The notes under the pieces: generated by a model
Told to the model about the DNA's origin: nothing
Database searches by the model: none
Seen by the model: only the letters and a program-made list of their open reading frames with translations
Shown here: one piece after another, positions 53,637 through 62,381 of the stretch
How the letters are laid out: each line of letters begins with the position of its first letter
How positions within the stretch are numbered: the stretch's first letter is position 1
Translations under genes and position numbers: made by a program
Origin: Rufibacter hautae
Lineage (GTDB): Bacteria > Bacteroidota > Bacteroidia > Cytophagales > Hymenobacteraceae
Assembly: GCF_008271695.1 (NCBI RefSeq)
Contig: NZ_VKKY01000002.1
Coordinates: forward strand, 1,798,001 to 1,862,000
Direction: 5' to 3'
Length of the DNA: 64,000 bases

Positions 53637-54360
53637 CCTTATCCTTGAGCAGGCTTGCGGCGGCTTCGTCTACTAGCCAGAGGGTTTCTCCCTGGGTAGG
53701 TTGGATGAGTTGGGCGGGGTACTGCTCTGGGTTCCGCTCGCCTTCCAGGACTTCACGCAGGGCTTTGGCTTTCTTCTCGCCGTAGGTCATGAACACGATC
53801 TTTTTGGCTTGGTTGATACAAGGTGCCGTCAACGTGATGCGGTACATAGACTGGGGCTCCAGGTAGTAGGCCTGCACCATCTGCTCTTTTTCCTGGAGCA
53901 CGGCGGTGCCGGGGAACAGCGAGGCAGTATGGCCATCGTCGCCCATGCCCAGCAGTACCAGATCGAACCGAGGCGCGGCTCCGCCGAAGTGGTTTTGGAG
54001 CCGTTTTTCGTAAACCAGGGCAAAATCCTCCGGGGCCTGCTCCCCATACATGGGAAAGATGTGGCTTTTGGAGATAGGCACGTGGTGCAGGAGCGTATCA
54101 AAGGCCATTTTGGCGTTGCTGCGGTCATCGGTGAGGTTCACCCACCGCTCATCGCCCCAGAAAACGTAGGTTTTGTCCCAAGGCACCAGCTCGCGGTAAG
54201 GCGCCTGGGCCAGTAATTTATACAGTTGTTCCGGCGAGGAGCCGCCCGTGAGGGCCACCGTGAACCGGCCGTTTTCCTGCACAGCCTCCTGCGCACTCTG
54301 CACAAAAATCTCCACCGCTTCTTTGCTGAGCGCCGCCGTGGATTTGAATACCTGGATCAT
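53626..54360 (-). CDS. pgl: 6-phosphogluconolactonase
   Basis: 244 residues, cytoplasmic, the normal length for the NagB/RpiA-like SOL/DevB family. It has VALTGGSSPEQLYKLL (35-50), FWGDERWV (67-74), DDRSNAKMAF and the catalytic-region motif LLGMGDDGHTASLFPG. It hydrolyses 6-phosphogluconolactone to 6-phosphogluconate, the second step of the oxidative pentose phosphate pathway. It is 10 bp downstream of zwf. The terminal KVSE and stop codon lie inside the microsatellite; all forward frames of the repeat hit TGA within four codons, so length changes would not extend the protein. Confidence 0.95.
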   Translation of the reverse strand: MIQVFKSTAALSKEAVEIFVQSAQEAVQENGRFTVALTGGSSPEQLYKLLAQAPYRELVPWDKTYVFWGDERWVNLTDDRSNAKMAFDTLLHHVPISKSHIFPMYGEQAPEDFALVYEKRLQNHFGGAAPRFDLVLLGMGDDGHTASLFPGTAVLQEKEQMVQAYYLEPQSMYRITLTAPCINQAKKIVFMTYGEKKAKALREVLEGERNPEQYPAQLIQPTQGETLWLVDEAAASLLKDKVSE

Positions 54361-54370
54361 GCGATAAGGG

Positions 54371-55897
54371 TTAGCGGCCTTTTTTCTGGCCGTTGTAGAA
54401 ATTCGACACTGCCCAGGTATGCCCCTCGCGGGCGATGAGAGCCTCGGCGTTTTCAGGGCCCCACATACCCGCCGAGTAGTTAGGGAATTCCAGGTTGGTC
54501 CTTGACTCCCAAGCCTCCAGAATAGGCGTGATCACCTCCCAGGCAGCCTCTACCTGGTCTGAGCGCATGAACAGGGTGGCATCGCTCTGCAGGGCATCCA
54601 GCAAGAGCGTCTCATAAGCCTCCGGCGACTGCGTAGAACTGGTGTCATAGTCAAAGACCATCTCGGCGGGGGTCAACTCCATCTCCAGGCCCGAACGCTT
54701 GGCCATGAACCGCAGCCGGATGTCCATCTGCGGCTGGATGTTGATGGTAAGCCGGTTGGGCATAAGGTTCTCAGACATGGTGTTGGAGAAAGACGAGTGC
54801 GGCACGGGACGGAACTGCACCGTGATGGACGAGGTCTTCTCCTGCATCCGTTTGCCGGTGCGCAGGTAAAACGGCACGCCCTGCCAGCGCCAGTTGTCTA
54901 GGTAGAACTTCACGGCGGCGTAGGTCTCGGTGTTGGAGTCTGGGCGTACGCTTTCTTCCTCGCGGTAGCCGGGCACTTTTTTGCCCTGGAGCCAACCGGG
55001 TCCGTACTGGCCCCTTACCGCGTACCGGGTCACCTGCTCGTGCGTGAGCGGCCTGATGGCGCGCAGCACATCGGCTTTCCGGTTTCTGATCTCCTCGGCC
55101 TCAAAGGAAACAGGCGGTTCCATGGCCACCATGCACAGCAGTTGCAGCAAGTGGTTCTGGATCATGTCGCGCAGGGCGCCGGCGCCTTCGTAGTACCCGC
55201 CGCGGTCCTCCACGCCCACTTCCTCGGCCACGCTGATCTGCACGAAATCAATGAAATTACGGTTCCAGAGGGGTTCAAACAGCGCGTTGGCAAACCGGAA
55301 AGCCAGGATATTCTGCACCGTCTCTTTGCCCAGGTAATGGTCTATCCGGAAGATCTGGCTTTCCTGGAAATGCTGCGTGAGCAGGTTGTTCAGGCTGCGG
55401 GCCGTGGCCAGGTCCTTCCCGAAAGGTTTCTCCACAATGATATGGTCCTTCACCACGTCACTGGCAATCTGGGCATTGTACAGGTTCACGGTGACCGCTT
55501 CAATGAACTGCGGCGCCACCGAAAGGTAAAACAGGCGATTGGAGCGCAGGCCCCAGGCTTTGTCCAGGGAATCCAGTTTCTCGGCGAGTACCGTATAGGC
55601 GGCGGCGTCGTTGATGTCTGACCGCAGGTAGCTGATTTTCTGGTTGAACTTCTCCCAGGTTTCTTTCTCCGGCTGGCCCGTACGGGAGAACTCGGTCAAG
55701 CCCTCAAAAAGGTGCGTGCGGTAATTAGGGTCACTGAACTCTGAGCGGCCCAGGCCGATAATGGCGAACTCCTCCGGCAGCCAGCCTGCCAAAAACAGGT
55801 TGTAGAAGGCCGGCAGCAGTTTCCGTTTGGTTAAATCGCCGGTTCCGCCAAAGATGACCACAATGGTAGGCGGGGCGACTGTTTTCACTGATTTCAT
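54371..55897 (-). CDS. zwf: Glucose-6-phosphate 1-dehydrogenase
   Basis: 508 residues, full length for the family. The NADP-binding loop is [15 protein letters not shown] (15-29). Lys157 lies in IVEKPFG, and the signature [13 protein letters not shown] (184-196) holds the catalytic His. It oxidises glucose-6-phosphate to 6-phosphogluconolactone with NADP+, the first step of the oxidative pentose phosphate pathway. It sits between gnd (113 bp upstream) and pgl (10 bp downstream), probably in one transcript. Confidence 0.97.
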   Translation of the reverse strand: MKSVKTVAPPTIVVIFGGTGDLTKRKLLPAFYNLFLAGWLPEEFAIIGLGRSEFSDPNYRTHLFEGLTEFSRTGQPEKETWEKFNQKISYLRSDINDAAAYTVLAEKLDSLDKAWGLRSNRLFYLSVAPQFIEAVTVNLYNAQIASDVVKDHIIVEKPFGKDLATARSLNNLLTQHFQESQIFRIDHYLGKETVQNILAFRFANALFEPLWNRNFIDFVQISVAEEVGVEDRGGYYEGAGALRDMIQNHLLQLLCMVAMEPPVSFEAEEIRNRKADVLRAIRPLTHEQVTRYAVRGQYGPGWLQGKKVPGYREEESVRPDSNTETYAAVKFYLDNWRWQGVPFYLRTGKRMQEKTSSITVQFRPVPHSSFSNTMSENLMPNRLTINIQPQMDIRLRFMAKRSGLEMELTPAEMVFDYDTSSTQSPEAYETLLLDALQSDATLFMRSDQVEAAWEVITPILEAWESRTNLEFPNYSAGMWGPENAEALIAREGHTWAVSNFYNGQKKGR

Positions 55898-56010
55898 AGT
55901 ATGCTGTTGATGTTGGTGTCTGCCTCCATGGCCTTCTGTTTTGAGCCTGAAATGCTAAATAGAAGAGGAAAACAGCTCCCGGAACTCACGAATTTGATTG
56001 GATACTGCGG

Positions 56011-57429
56011 TTAATCCCACTGCGTATGGAACACGCCGGGCTGGTCTATGCGCTCATAGGTATGGGCCCCGAAATAGTCGCGTTGCGCCTGGATGAGGTT
56101 GGTGGGCAACGTGGCGCTACGGTAGGCATCAAAATACGCCAGCGAGGTCATGAAGCCGGGCACCGGAATGCCTTTGTCAATGGCGGTTTTCACAATGGTA
56201 CGCATGTCTTCGTGGCGCTTGAGCAACTCGCCGCCAATGGCAGGGTCTAAAAGAAGGTTAGCCAAGCCTGGATTGGCGGCAAAGGCCCTTCTGATGTCTT
56301 CCAAACAAGCCGCCCTGATGATACAGCCCCCGCGCCAGATTTTGGCTACTTCCTCCAATTCCAGATCATAGTTGTAGGTGGCCGAGGCTACGCGCAACTG
56401 CACCAGGCCTTGCGCATAGGTGACGAGCATGGCAAAGTAAAAGGCGTTTCTCAGCCGGTTCTCCACTGCGTACCAATCATCTATATTTGCTCCTTGCGTG
56501 GAGGGAATCTCCAGGGCTTGGGCCGCCTGTACCCGCTCCTCTTTGTACGCCGACATGTCACGCATGGTCACGGCAATGTCCACGGTAGGCAGCGGCACCT
56601 GCAAGTCCATGGCGTTCTGGGAGGTCCATTTGCCGGTTCCTTTCTGGCGGGCGCGGTCAGAGATGAGGCTCACCAAGGGCTGCCCCGTAACGTCATCTTT
56701 TTTCTTCAGGATCTGGCCTGTGATCTCCACCAGGAAGGACTGCACCTCACTGCCGTTCCACTCCTCAAACATGCGTTGCGCATCCTCATCAGAATGGCCC
56801 AGGCCGCGCTTGAGCAGGTCGTAGGTCTCCGCGAGGAGTTGCATGATGCCGTACTCAATGCCGTTGTGCACCATTTTCACATAGTTCCCCGCCGAGCCGT
56901 TGCCCAGGTACGCCACGCAAGGCTCGCCGTCCACCTTGGCAGCTATCGCCTCAAATACCGGCCTCAGCCGCTCGTAGGCCTGGCGGTCGCCGCCCGGCAT
57001 CATGCTGGGACCGAAACGCGCGCCTTTCTCCCCACCTGATACACCCATCCCGAAGAAATGGATTTTGTGCTTCTCCAACTCCACCACGCGGCGGTCGGTA
57101 TCGGGGAAGTAGGAGTTTCCGCCGTCAATGACAATGTCGCCTTCATCCAGGTAGGGTAATAAGTTAGCAATAGCCGCATCCACCGCTTTCCCGGCGGGCA
57201 CCAGCAGCATTACCGCCCTTGGTTTCTGCAAGGCACCCACAAATTCCTCAATGGAGGTAGTGCCTTTCACGTTTTTACCGGCCTCAGCCTCTATCTCCAG
57301 CGCCGATGCCTTGGCAGGGTCCAGGTCCAACCCTACCACGGAGAAGCCATGGTCTGCTATATTCAAAAGTAAGTTCCGGCCCATCACGCCTAAGCCCACC
57401 ATTCCGAAGTCATAATCCATGTTGGTCAT
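56011..57429 (-). CDS. gnd: 6-phosphogluconate dehydrogenase, decarboxylating
   Basis: 472 residues. The Rossmann loop is GLGVMGRNLLLNIADHG (12-28). IDGGNSYFPDT (101-111), GVSGGEKGARFGPSMMPGG (129-147) and the catalytic Lys185 in YVKMVHNGIEYG are all present, as are the C-terminal helical domain and tail. It converts 6-phosphogluconate to ribulose-5-phosphate with release of CO2. An alternative start three codons in (MDYDFGM) is possible. It is the first gene of the gnd-zwf-pgl cluster, giving all three oxidative pentose phosphate enzymes together. Confidence 0.97.
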   Translation of the reverse strand: MTNMDYDFGMVGLGVMGRNLLLNIADHGFSVVGLDLDPAKASALEIEAEAGKNVKGTTSIEEFVGALQKPRAVMLLVPAGKAVDAAIANLLPYLDEGDIVIDGGNSYFPDTDRRVVELEKHKIHFFGMGVSGGEKGARFGPSMMPGGDRQAYERLRPVFEAIAAKVDGEPCVAYLGNGSAGNYVKMVHNGIEYGIMQLLAETYDLLKRGLGHSDEDAQRMFEEWNGSEVQSFLVEITGQILKKKDDVTGQPLVSLISDRARQKGTGKWTSQNAMDLQVPLPTVDIAVTMRDMSAYKEERVQAAQALEIPSTQGANIDDWYAVENRLRNAFYFAMLVTYAQGLVQLRVASATYNYDLELEEVAKIWRGGCIIRAACLEDIRRAFAANPGLANLLLDPAIGGELLKRHEDMRTIVKTAIDKGIPVPGFMTSLAYFDAYRSATLPTNLIQAQRDYFGAHTYERIDQPGVFHTQWD

Positions 57430-58382
57430 GTCTGTTTTCTTTGTTTAAGAAACGAGATACTGTTTTACACGGATAAACTTACTCTTATTTCTCTAAAACT
57501 CATGGCAACCGACTTTTTATTCCTGTGCGCAAGGCCTGCGTAAGCGACCAACCAAGAACATCAGATTCTGATAGAACCCTGATTCGGAAAGGTTTAGAGA
57601 AGGGTTTTCGGCACCATCCTTTGCTTTATAATTTTAAGCACATTTTCCCTAAAAACACCTTAAAACAAATCCTACTGATAGCTTTATCAAATTTGACTTT
57701 GACGCAACAATGGCAGCACTTTCTCATAAAACAGAGGATTCACACTTTAGAGATAAATAGGAAATTTCTCTGGCAGAAAGTCTTACCTTAACAGGATGTA
57801 TACATCAGGTATGTTCTTTTAAACCGTACAGAAAACAGTTAGTATAATTGTCAGTTCTACAACAATAAAGCAGATTTATATTGCCTTTTATTGGAAACAC
57901 TCTGAAAAATAAAACTTTAACAACATAGCCACGGTTAGTAATTTCCCATTATATTGGTGTTTAGATGCTTTATTTTCAAAAATTGGCTTGAAATATAATA
58001 TCTGAATGAATTAATTTAAAAAATCACCTTTACCCCATTATCGTTTTTAAAGACCTTACGTATATGGGCAGAATTATTAAATACAACCTTACCTACAACT
58101 AAGTCTCCTCGGTAGATTTAGCTGGCACAACCTTCTGCAGCTCGTGCTTCTCTGCTTTCTCTTGTAGCAGCCGATTTGCATATTCAGCATACAACTGCAC
58201 CTTATTCGCTTACCCTTTCAGCCTGTAATTATTACTTGATTGCCTGTTAAGGATAACTTCTTACAAGTATCTCAAGCCATTTTCTAAGGTAGGGAATTAC
58301 GCTTCGCTTTCCTTTTAGATTTTCATTTCCCTTCCTGGTGACAGGAGGTTTGCTATATTTTTTCACCCCTAAAAAATAATGT
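57430..58382. other. Intergenic region between gnd and the xylan cluster, 953 bp
   Basis: A divergent AT-rich stretch holding the promoters of gnd and the first GH10 gene. I see no ORF with believable composition, no tRNA and no strong hairpin. Confidence 0.55.
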
Positions 58383-60350
58383 ATGCTGAAAATCTTTACT
58401 CTCCGCAGGGCTTGCTCCCTGTTGCTCCTCCTCTTCATCTTAGGCATGCCCCTTGTTTCCCGGGCCCAGCTGGCCAAGGGAAAACCCAAGTTCCTGGGCA
58501 ATGTCATGGATCGGTTTGTACCCAGCAGCTTTGGCGCTTACTGGAACCAGGTAACCCCGGGCAACTCCGGAAAATGGGGCTCAGTGGAAGGCACCAGAAA
58601 TGTCATGAACTGGGCCGATCTGGACATGGTCTACAATTACGCCCTTTCAAAGAACATCCCTTTCAAAGCGCATACCCTGGTATGGGGCATGCAGGAACCC
58701 GGCTGGGTCAGCGGACTTACCCCGGCGGAGCAGGCAGCTGAACTGGAGGAATGGTTTCAACTCTTCAGCCAGCGCTATCCCACTACCCAAATGATTGATG
58801 TGGTCAATGAGCCCCTGCACGTGACGCCTTCGTTTATCAATGCCATCGGTGGCACTGGCGCTACGGGCTGGGATTGGGTTATTTGGTCGTTCCAGAAAGC
58901 GCGCCAGTACTTCCCCAACGCCAAGCTAATCCTCAACGATTACAGCATCCTGGGCAACACCACCAATACCACCAACTACATCAAGATCATCAACCTGCTC
59001 AAGGCCAGAAACCTGATTGACGGCATCGGGGTGCAGGGCCATGGCTTGGAGTTTGCGCAATCCACCAAAATCACCAGCAGCCTGAACAGCCTGCAACAGA
59101 CCGGCGTGCCCATCTACGTGACCGAACTGGACCTGGAACACGCTGATGACGCCACGCAACTGGGCATGTACCAACGCGTTTTCCCGCTCTTGTATGAGCA
59201 TCCGGGGGTAACGGCGGTCACGCTGTGGGGCTACCTAGCCGGGGAGATGTGGAAGCCCAATGCCTATCTGCTTGGCAAAACCTCCACCGTAGGTACCGCA
59301 ACGCTGTCCACTACTTTCCAGGATTACACATTCAGCGGCTCAGGCAAACTGCAGGTGCACCTCACCAATGATCACCTAGACAATACTCGCGACATGGAGA
59401 TAGACTACATCACCGTGAACGGAGTCAATTACCAGGCCGAGGACATGGCGGTGAACACCGGCGTCTGGACCGGAAAATGCGGCGGGTCTTACAGTCCATG
59501 GCTGCACTGCGACGGCTACATTGAGTTTCCGGCTGGTTCCGGCACCATTACCGTGCGGGCCAGAGGCGCCACCGGCTCAGAGACCATGGAAGTACGCACC
59601 ATAGATGACACCACCGAGCGGGCTGCTCTGGCCTGGCTGAAAAACACTTATTTTAATGCCAACGATGGCACCACCACTGAGGTGCTTGCCGAGGCAGAGG
59701 CTGGTTTGCTGGGCGGCACCAGCTTGGCCAGCACCAGAACCGGATTCAGCGCCACCGGGTACGTGACAGGGTTTGATGCCTCCGGTGATTTCGTGGAAAT
59801 GAACGTGAACCTGGCTGCGGCCGGCACTTTCCCTTTGGTCATCCGGTATGCGGCTGACGCTTCCATCGCGCGGTCCATCAAAGTCAACGGCACAGTGGTG
59901 AAGAAAAATCTGAGTTTCCCTGCCTCTGCCGCCTTTACCACTGTGCAGTTCAGCACCAACTTTCTGGCTGGTAAAAACACCATCCGAATCTATGTGGAGC
60001 GGGGTGCCACGGTCGGCGGAGACATTGACTACGTGAAAGTAAGCGGCGCGAAGCCTGCAGCCAGTACCCTGAGGATTGCTGGATTTCAGAACCAGCTGCC
60101 AAGCGGAGTAGGCATTTACCCTAACCCTGCCCAGGGCGGCACATTCAAAGTAGATCTGCGGTCACTCGCCTCCACAGAAAACCTGAGCGTGCAGGTAGTG
60201 AATGTCCAGGGCCGGGTAGTGTACAGCCAACGGTTACCCCAACAGGAAGAAGCTGAACTACAGACGAACCTTCGGGCAGGGCTTTACCTGGTGCGTCTTA
60301 CCCAAGGGCAGAAGATTGTTTCCCAGCAGAAACTCATTATCAGGAATTGA
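58383..60350 (+). CDS. GH10 endo-beta-1,4-xylanase with inserted CBM, CBM6-like domain and T9SS tail
   Basis: 655 residues: signal peptide (to about 28), GH10 barrel with acid/base Glu143 (VVNEPLH) and nucleophile Glu248 (YVTELDLEH). A domain of ~105 residues (303-407) is inserted before the last barrel helix (AALAWLKNTYF, 414-424). The insert has YQAEDMAVNTGVWTGKCGG and WLHCDGYIEF, resembling calcium-dependent CBM36/CBM60-type xylan binders. A CBM6/35-like domain follows (433-552, opening EVLAEAEAG), then a T9SS type-A tail (about 575-655, GIYPNPAQGGTFKV). The enzyme is secreted or surface-bound and cuts the xylan backbone. It starts a cluster of three xylan genes. Confidence 0.93.
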   Translation: MLKIFTLRRACSLLLLLFILGMPLVSRAQLAKGKPKFLGNVMDRFVPSSFGAYWNQVTPGNSGKWGSVEGTRNVMNWADLDMVYNYALSKNIPFKAHTLVWGMQEPGWVSGLTPAEQAAELEEWFQLFSQRYPTTQMIDVVNEPLHVTPSFINAIGGTGATGWDWVIWSFQKARQYFPNAKLILNDYSILGNTTNTTNYIKIINLLKARNLIDGIGVQGHGLEFAQSTKITSSLNSLQQTGVPIYVTELDLEHADDATQLGMYQRVFPLLYEHPGVTAVTLWGYLAGEMWKPNAYLLGKTSTVGTATLSTTFQDYTFSGSGKLQVHLTNDHLDNTRDMEIDYITVNGVNYQAEDMAVNTGVWTGKCGGSYSPWLHCDGYIEFPAGSGTITVRARGATGSETMEVRTIDDTTERAALAWLKNTYFNANDGTTTEVLAEAEAGLLGGTSLASTRTGFSATGYVTGFDASGDFVEMNVNLAAAGTFPLVIRYAADASIARSIKVNGTVVKKNLSFPASAAFTTVQFSTNFLAGKNTIRIYVERGATVGGDIDYVKVSGAKPAASTLRIAGFQNQLPSGVGIYPNPAQGGTFKVDLRSLASTENLSVQVVNVQGRVVYSQRLPQQEEAELQTNLRAGLYLVRLTQGQKIVSQQKLIIRN

Positions 60351-60571
60351 AACCTGCATATACCCGGTTAGGGTCTTTTCAGCCTGTTTTTCAGAAAAGG
60401 AGGCCAAAACAGCAGCTTCTGAGGTTTACCTGATTTCCTTATACATCCAGATTTTCACTTGTATTTCTCACCCGTAACCCCATTCAACATGCCATCCACA
60501 AAGCCACCGTAACTAAGAAGTTTCATTCCCAAATCTAATCCTTCCAACCTTCACCTTTAAAGACAAAGTAT
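60351..60571. other. Gap after GH10 with a weak hairpin
   Basis: Around 60381-60403 GCCTGTTTTTC is followed by AGAAAAGGAGGC, an imperfect stem resembling the dispersed palindrome core. It may act as a weak terminator. Confidence 0.4.
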
Positions 60572-62200
60572 ATGTATAGAATTCTATCAAAGTTTTTATC
60601 AGTTGTTATACTTTCCATCCTGATGGCGCCCTCGGCTTTCGCGGCATTGGTCCTGAACCCCATCTTTGGATCGCACATGGTGCTGCAGCGCGGCACCTCA
60701 GTGCCGGTTTTCGGGACCACCAACCCAGGGGCGTCTGTGACGGTACAGTTCCAAGCCCAGAACGTCACTGGCGTGGCAGATGCCAACGGCAAATGGCGGG
60801 TGAACCTGGCCAGCATGACGGCCAGCACCGCCCCTAGTTCCTTGGTGGTGACCTCCGGCTCCGAAACGCTTACCTTGACCGGGGTGCAGGTAGGCGAGGT
60901 TTGGCTCTGCAGCGGCCAATCTAATATGGGCTTTCCGTTGAGCAACGCCAATGACAGCGCTCCAGCCATTGCCAGTGCCGGGAACCACAACATCCGCCTG
61001 TTCCGGATGACGGCTGGAAGCGGTCCTGCCACCACCACCTGGAAAGTTTCCAATTCCAGCACCGTAGGCAACTTCTCGGCCGTAGGCTACTGGATGGGTC
61101 TGGAATTGTCCTTGTTCCTGAGAACCGTGCCTATTGGGTTGATCCAAGCTACCCACGACGGCACCGCCATTGAAACCTGGCAGCACACCAGCGGCGGCTC
61201 CGGGGTGGATTATGACGCCATGGTGAAATCTATCCAGCCGTACGCGGTGAAAGGCGTGGCCTGGTACCAGGGCGAAAGCAACGGCGGCGACACCGACTAT
61301 AAAACCAAACTGACCAACATGCTGCGGGAGTGGCGCGCAGACTGGGGACAAACCAGCCTGCCCTTCGGGATAATCCAGTTGGCTTACCGTTCTGGCTGGA
61401 ACTCGGCTAGAAACGCTCAGTTGGAAGTGGCAGACACCGAGCCAAGCTGTTTTCTGGTGACCATCAGAGACCTTCCGGGCGGCTCCCTGCACCCACCGGT
61501 GAAGAAGCCGGTAGGTATCCGGACCGCCATTGGGGCCAGAGGCCTGCTGTACGGCGATAACATTCCTTTCTCTGCGCCGGTGCGCGACATTCCTAACTCT
61601 TACGTATCGGGGAACAAAATCATCCTGAACTGGAAGTATCTGGGCAACGGCCTATTCACTAGTGACGGCGCGGCGCCGGGCACGTTCTCGGTAGCCACTG
61701 CTACCGGTCAGTTTAAAACCGCTCCTGCCGTTATCGTGGGCAATACCATAGAAATCACCAGCCCGGTGGCCAACGCTACCCGGGTACAGTATTCTTACAG
61801 CAGTGTGGGCAACCTGTACAGCCGGGTGAGCATCCCAACGGAGGGCGGCGCCTCTACCGTTGACCGCCTGAAAGTATCTGAATTCCAGATCACCCTCGCC
61901 CCAAGGTTGGCCTCTACGGCAACCTCGGCTGTTACCGCTTCTGAGCTGAAGAAGGCCGGCGTATCGGTGTATCCTAACCCCTCTTCCAGAGGTCAGTTCA
62001 ACATCCATTTGGGTGGCCATACAGGAGATAGCAAACTGTCGGTGCAGATCAGTGATTTGCTGGGCCGCGTGGTGTACAGGAAAATGGAGACCGCCGGTGA
62101 ATCCCTGCAGGTGAATAGCAACCTGAAGCCCGGAACCTACCTGTTGCAGGTGAGAGACAATTCCCAGGTTCTGGTTAAAAAGCAGCTCGTGATCCAATAA
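60572..62200 (+). CDS. SGNH acetylesterase (sialate O-acetylesterase-like) with T9SS tail
   Basis: 542 residues with a signal peptide (about 1-24). Nucleophile Ser117 lies in LCSGQSNMG and WYQGESNGG follows at 231-239. The catalytic His is probably His307 in GGSLHPP; the Asp usually found just before it (DIHP in the paralogue at 3226-4794) is replaced by Ser, with Asp300 seven residues earlier. A T9SS type-A tail (about 455-542; VSVYPNPSSRGQFNIHLGG) shows export. Between two xylanases, it most likely removes acetyl groups from xylan, which opens the backbone to GH10. Confidence 0.9.
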   Translation: MYRILSKFLSVVILSILMAPSAFAALVLNPIFGSHMVLQRGTSVPVFGTTNPGASVTVQFQAQNVTGVADANGKWRVNLASMTASTAPSSLVVTSGSETLTLTGVQVGEVWLCSGQSNMGFPLSNANDSAPAIASAGNHNIRLFRMTAGSGPATTTWKVSNSSTVGNFSAVGYWMGLELSLFLRTVPIGLIQATHDGTAIETWQHTSGGSGVDYDAMVKSIQPYAVKGVAWYQGESNGGDTDYKTKLTNMLREWRADWGQTSLPFGIIQLAYRSGWNSARNAQLEVADTEPSCFLVTIRDLPGGSLHPPVKKPVGIRTAIGARGLLYGDNIPFSAPVRDIPNSYVSGNKIILNWKYLGNGLFTSDGAAPGTFSVATATGQFKTAPAVIVGNTIEITSPVANATRVQYSYSSVGNLYSRVSIPTEGGASTVDRLKVSEFQITLAPRLASTATSAVTASELKKAGVSVYPNPSSRGQFNIHLGGHTGDSKLSVQISDLLGRVVYRKMETAGESLQVNSNLKPGTYLLQVRDNSQVLVKKQLVIQ

Positions 62201-62209
62201 GCTACATCA

Positions 62210-62255
62210 AAAACCAGAAAGTTGTTGGCTAGCCCCCGTGACTTTCTGGTTTTTT
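62210..62255 (+). terminator. Intrinsic terminator after the esterase gene
   Basis: AAAACCAGAAAGT (62210-62222) and ACTTTCTGGTTTT (62241-62253) form a perfect 13-bp stem, with the T run ending at 62255. Confidence 0.85.
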
Positions 62256-62381
62256 CCTTTACCAACAGCTAGGACTTAGTCCCGAAAATATTTTATGCAA
62301 ACGTTGGCATTTTACTACCCATTGAACCTTCCTTTTGCTTATCTTCAGCCTAAACTAGCTTTTAATCTCCAACCTTTTCAC

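Noticed and set aside
53449..53676. 75-aa plus-strand frame with Thr-His-Ser-Leu repeats
   Set aside because: It is a translation of the CTCA microsatellite and the antisense end of pgl. The repeat has no stop on this strand, which creates an artificial frame.
57525..57791. 88-aa plus-strand frame in the gap before the xylan cluster
   Set aside because: No recognisable domain, a composition unlike the neighbouring genes, and no ribosome-binding site or partner gene.
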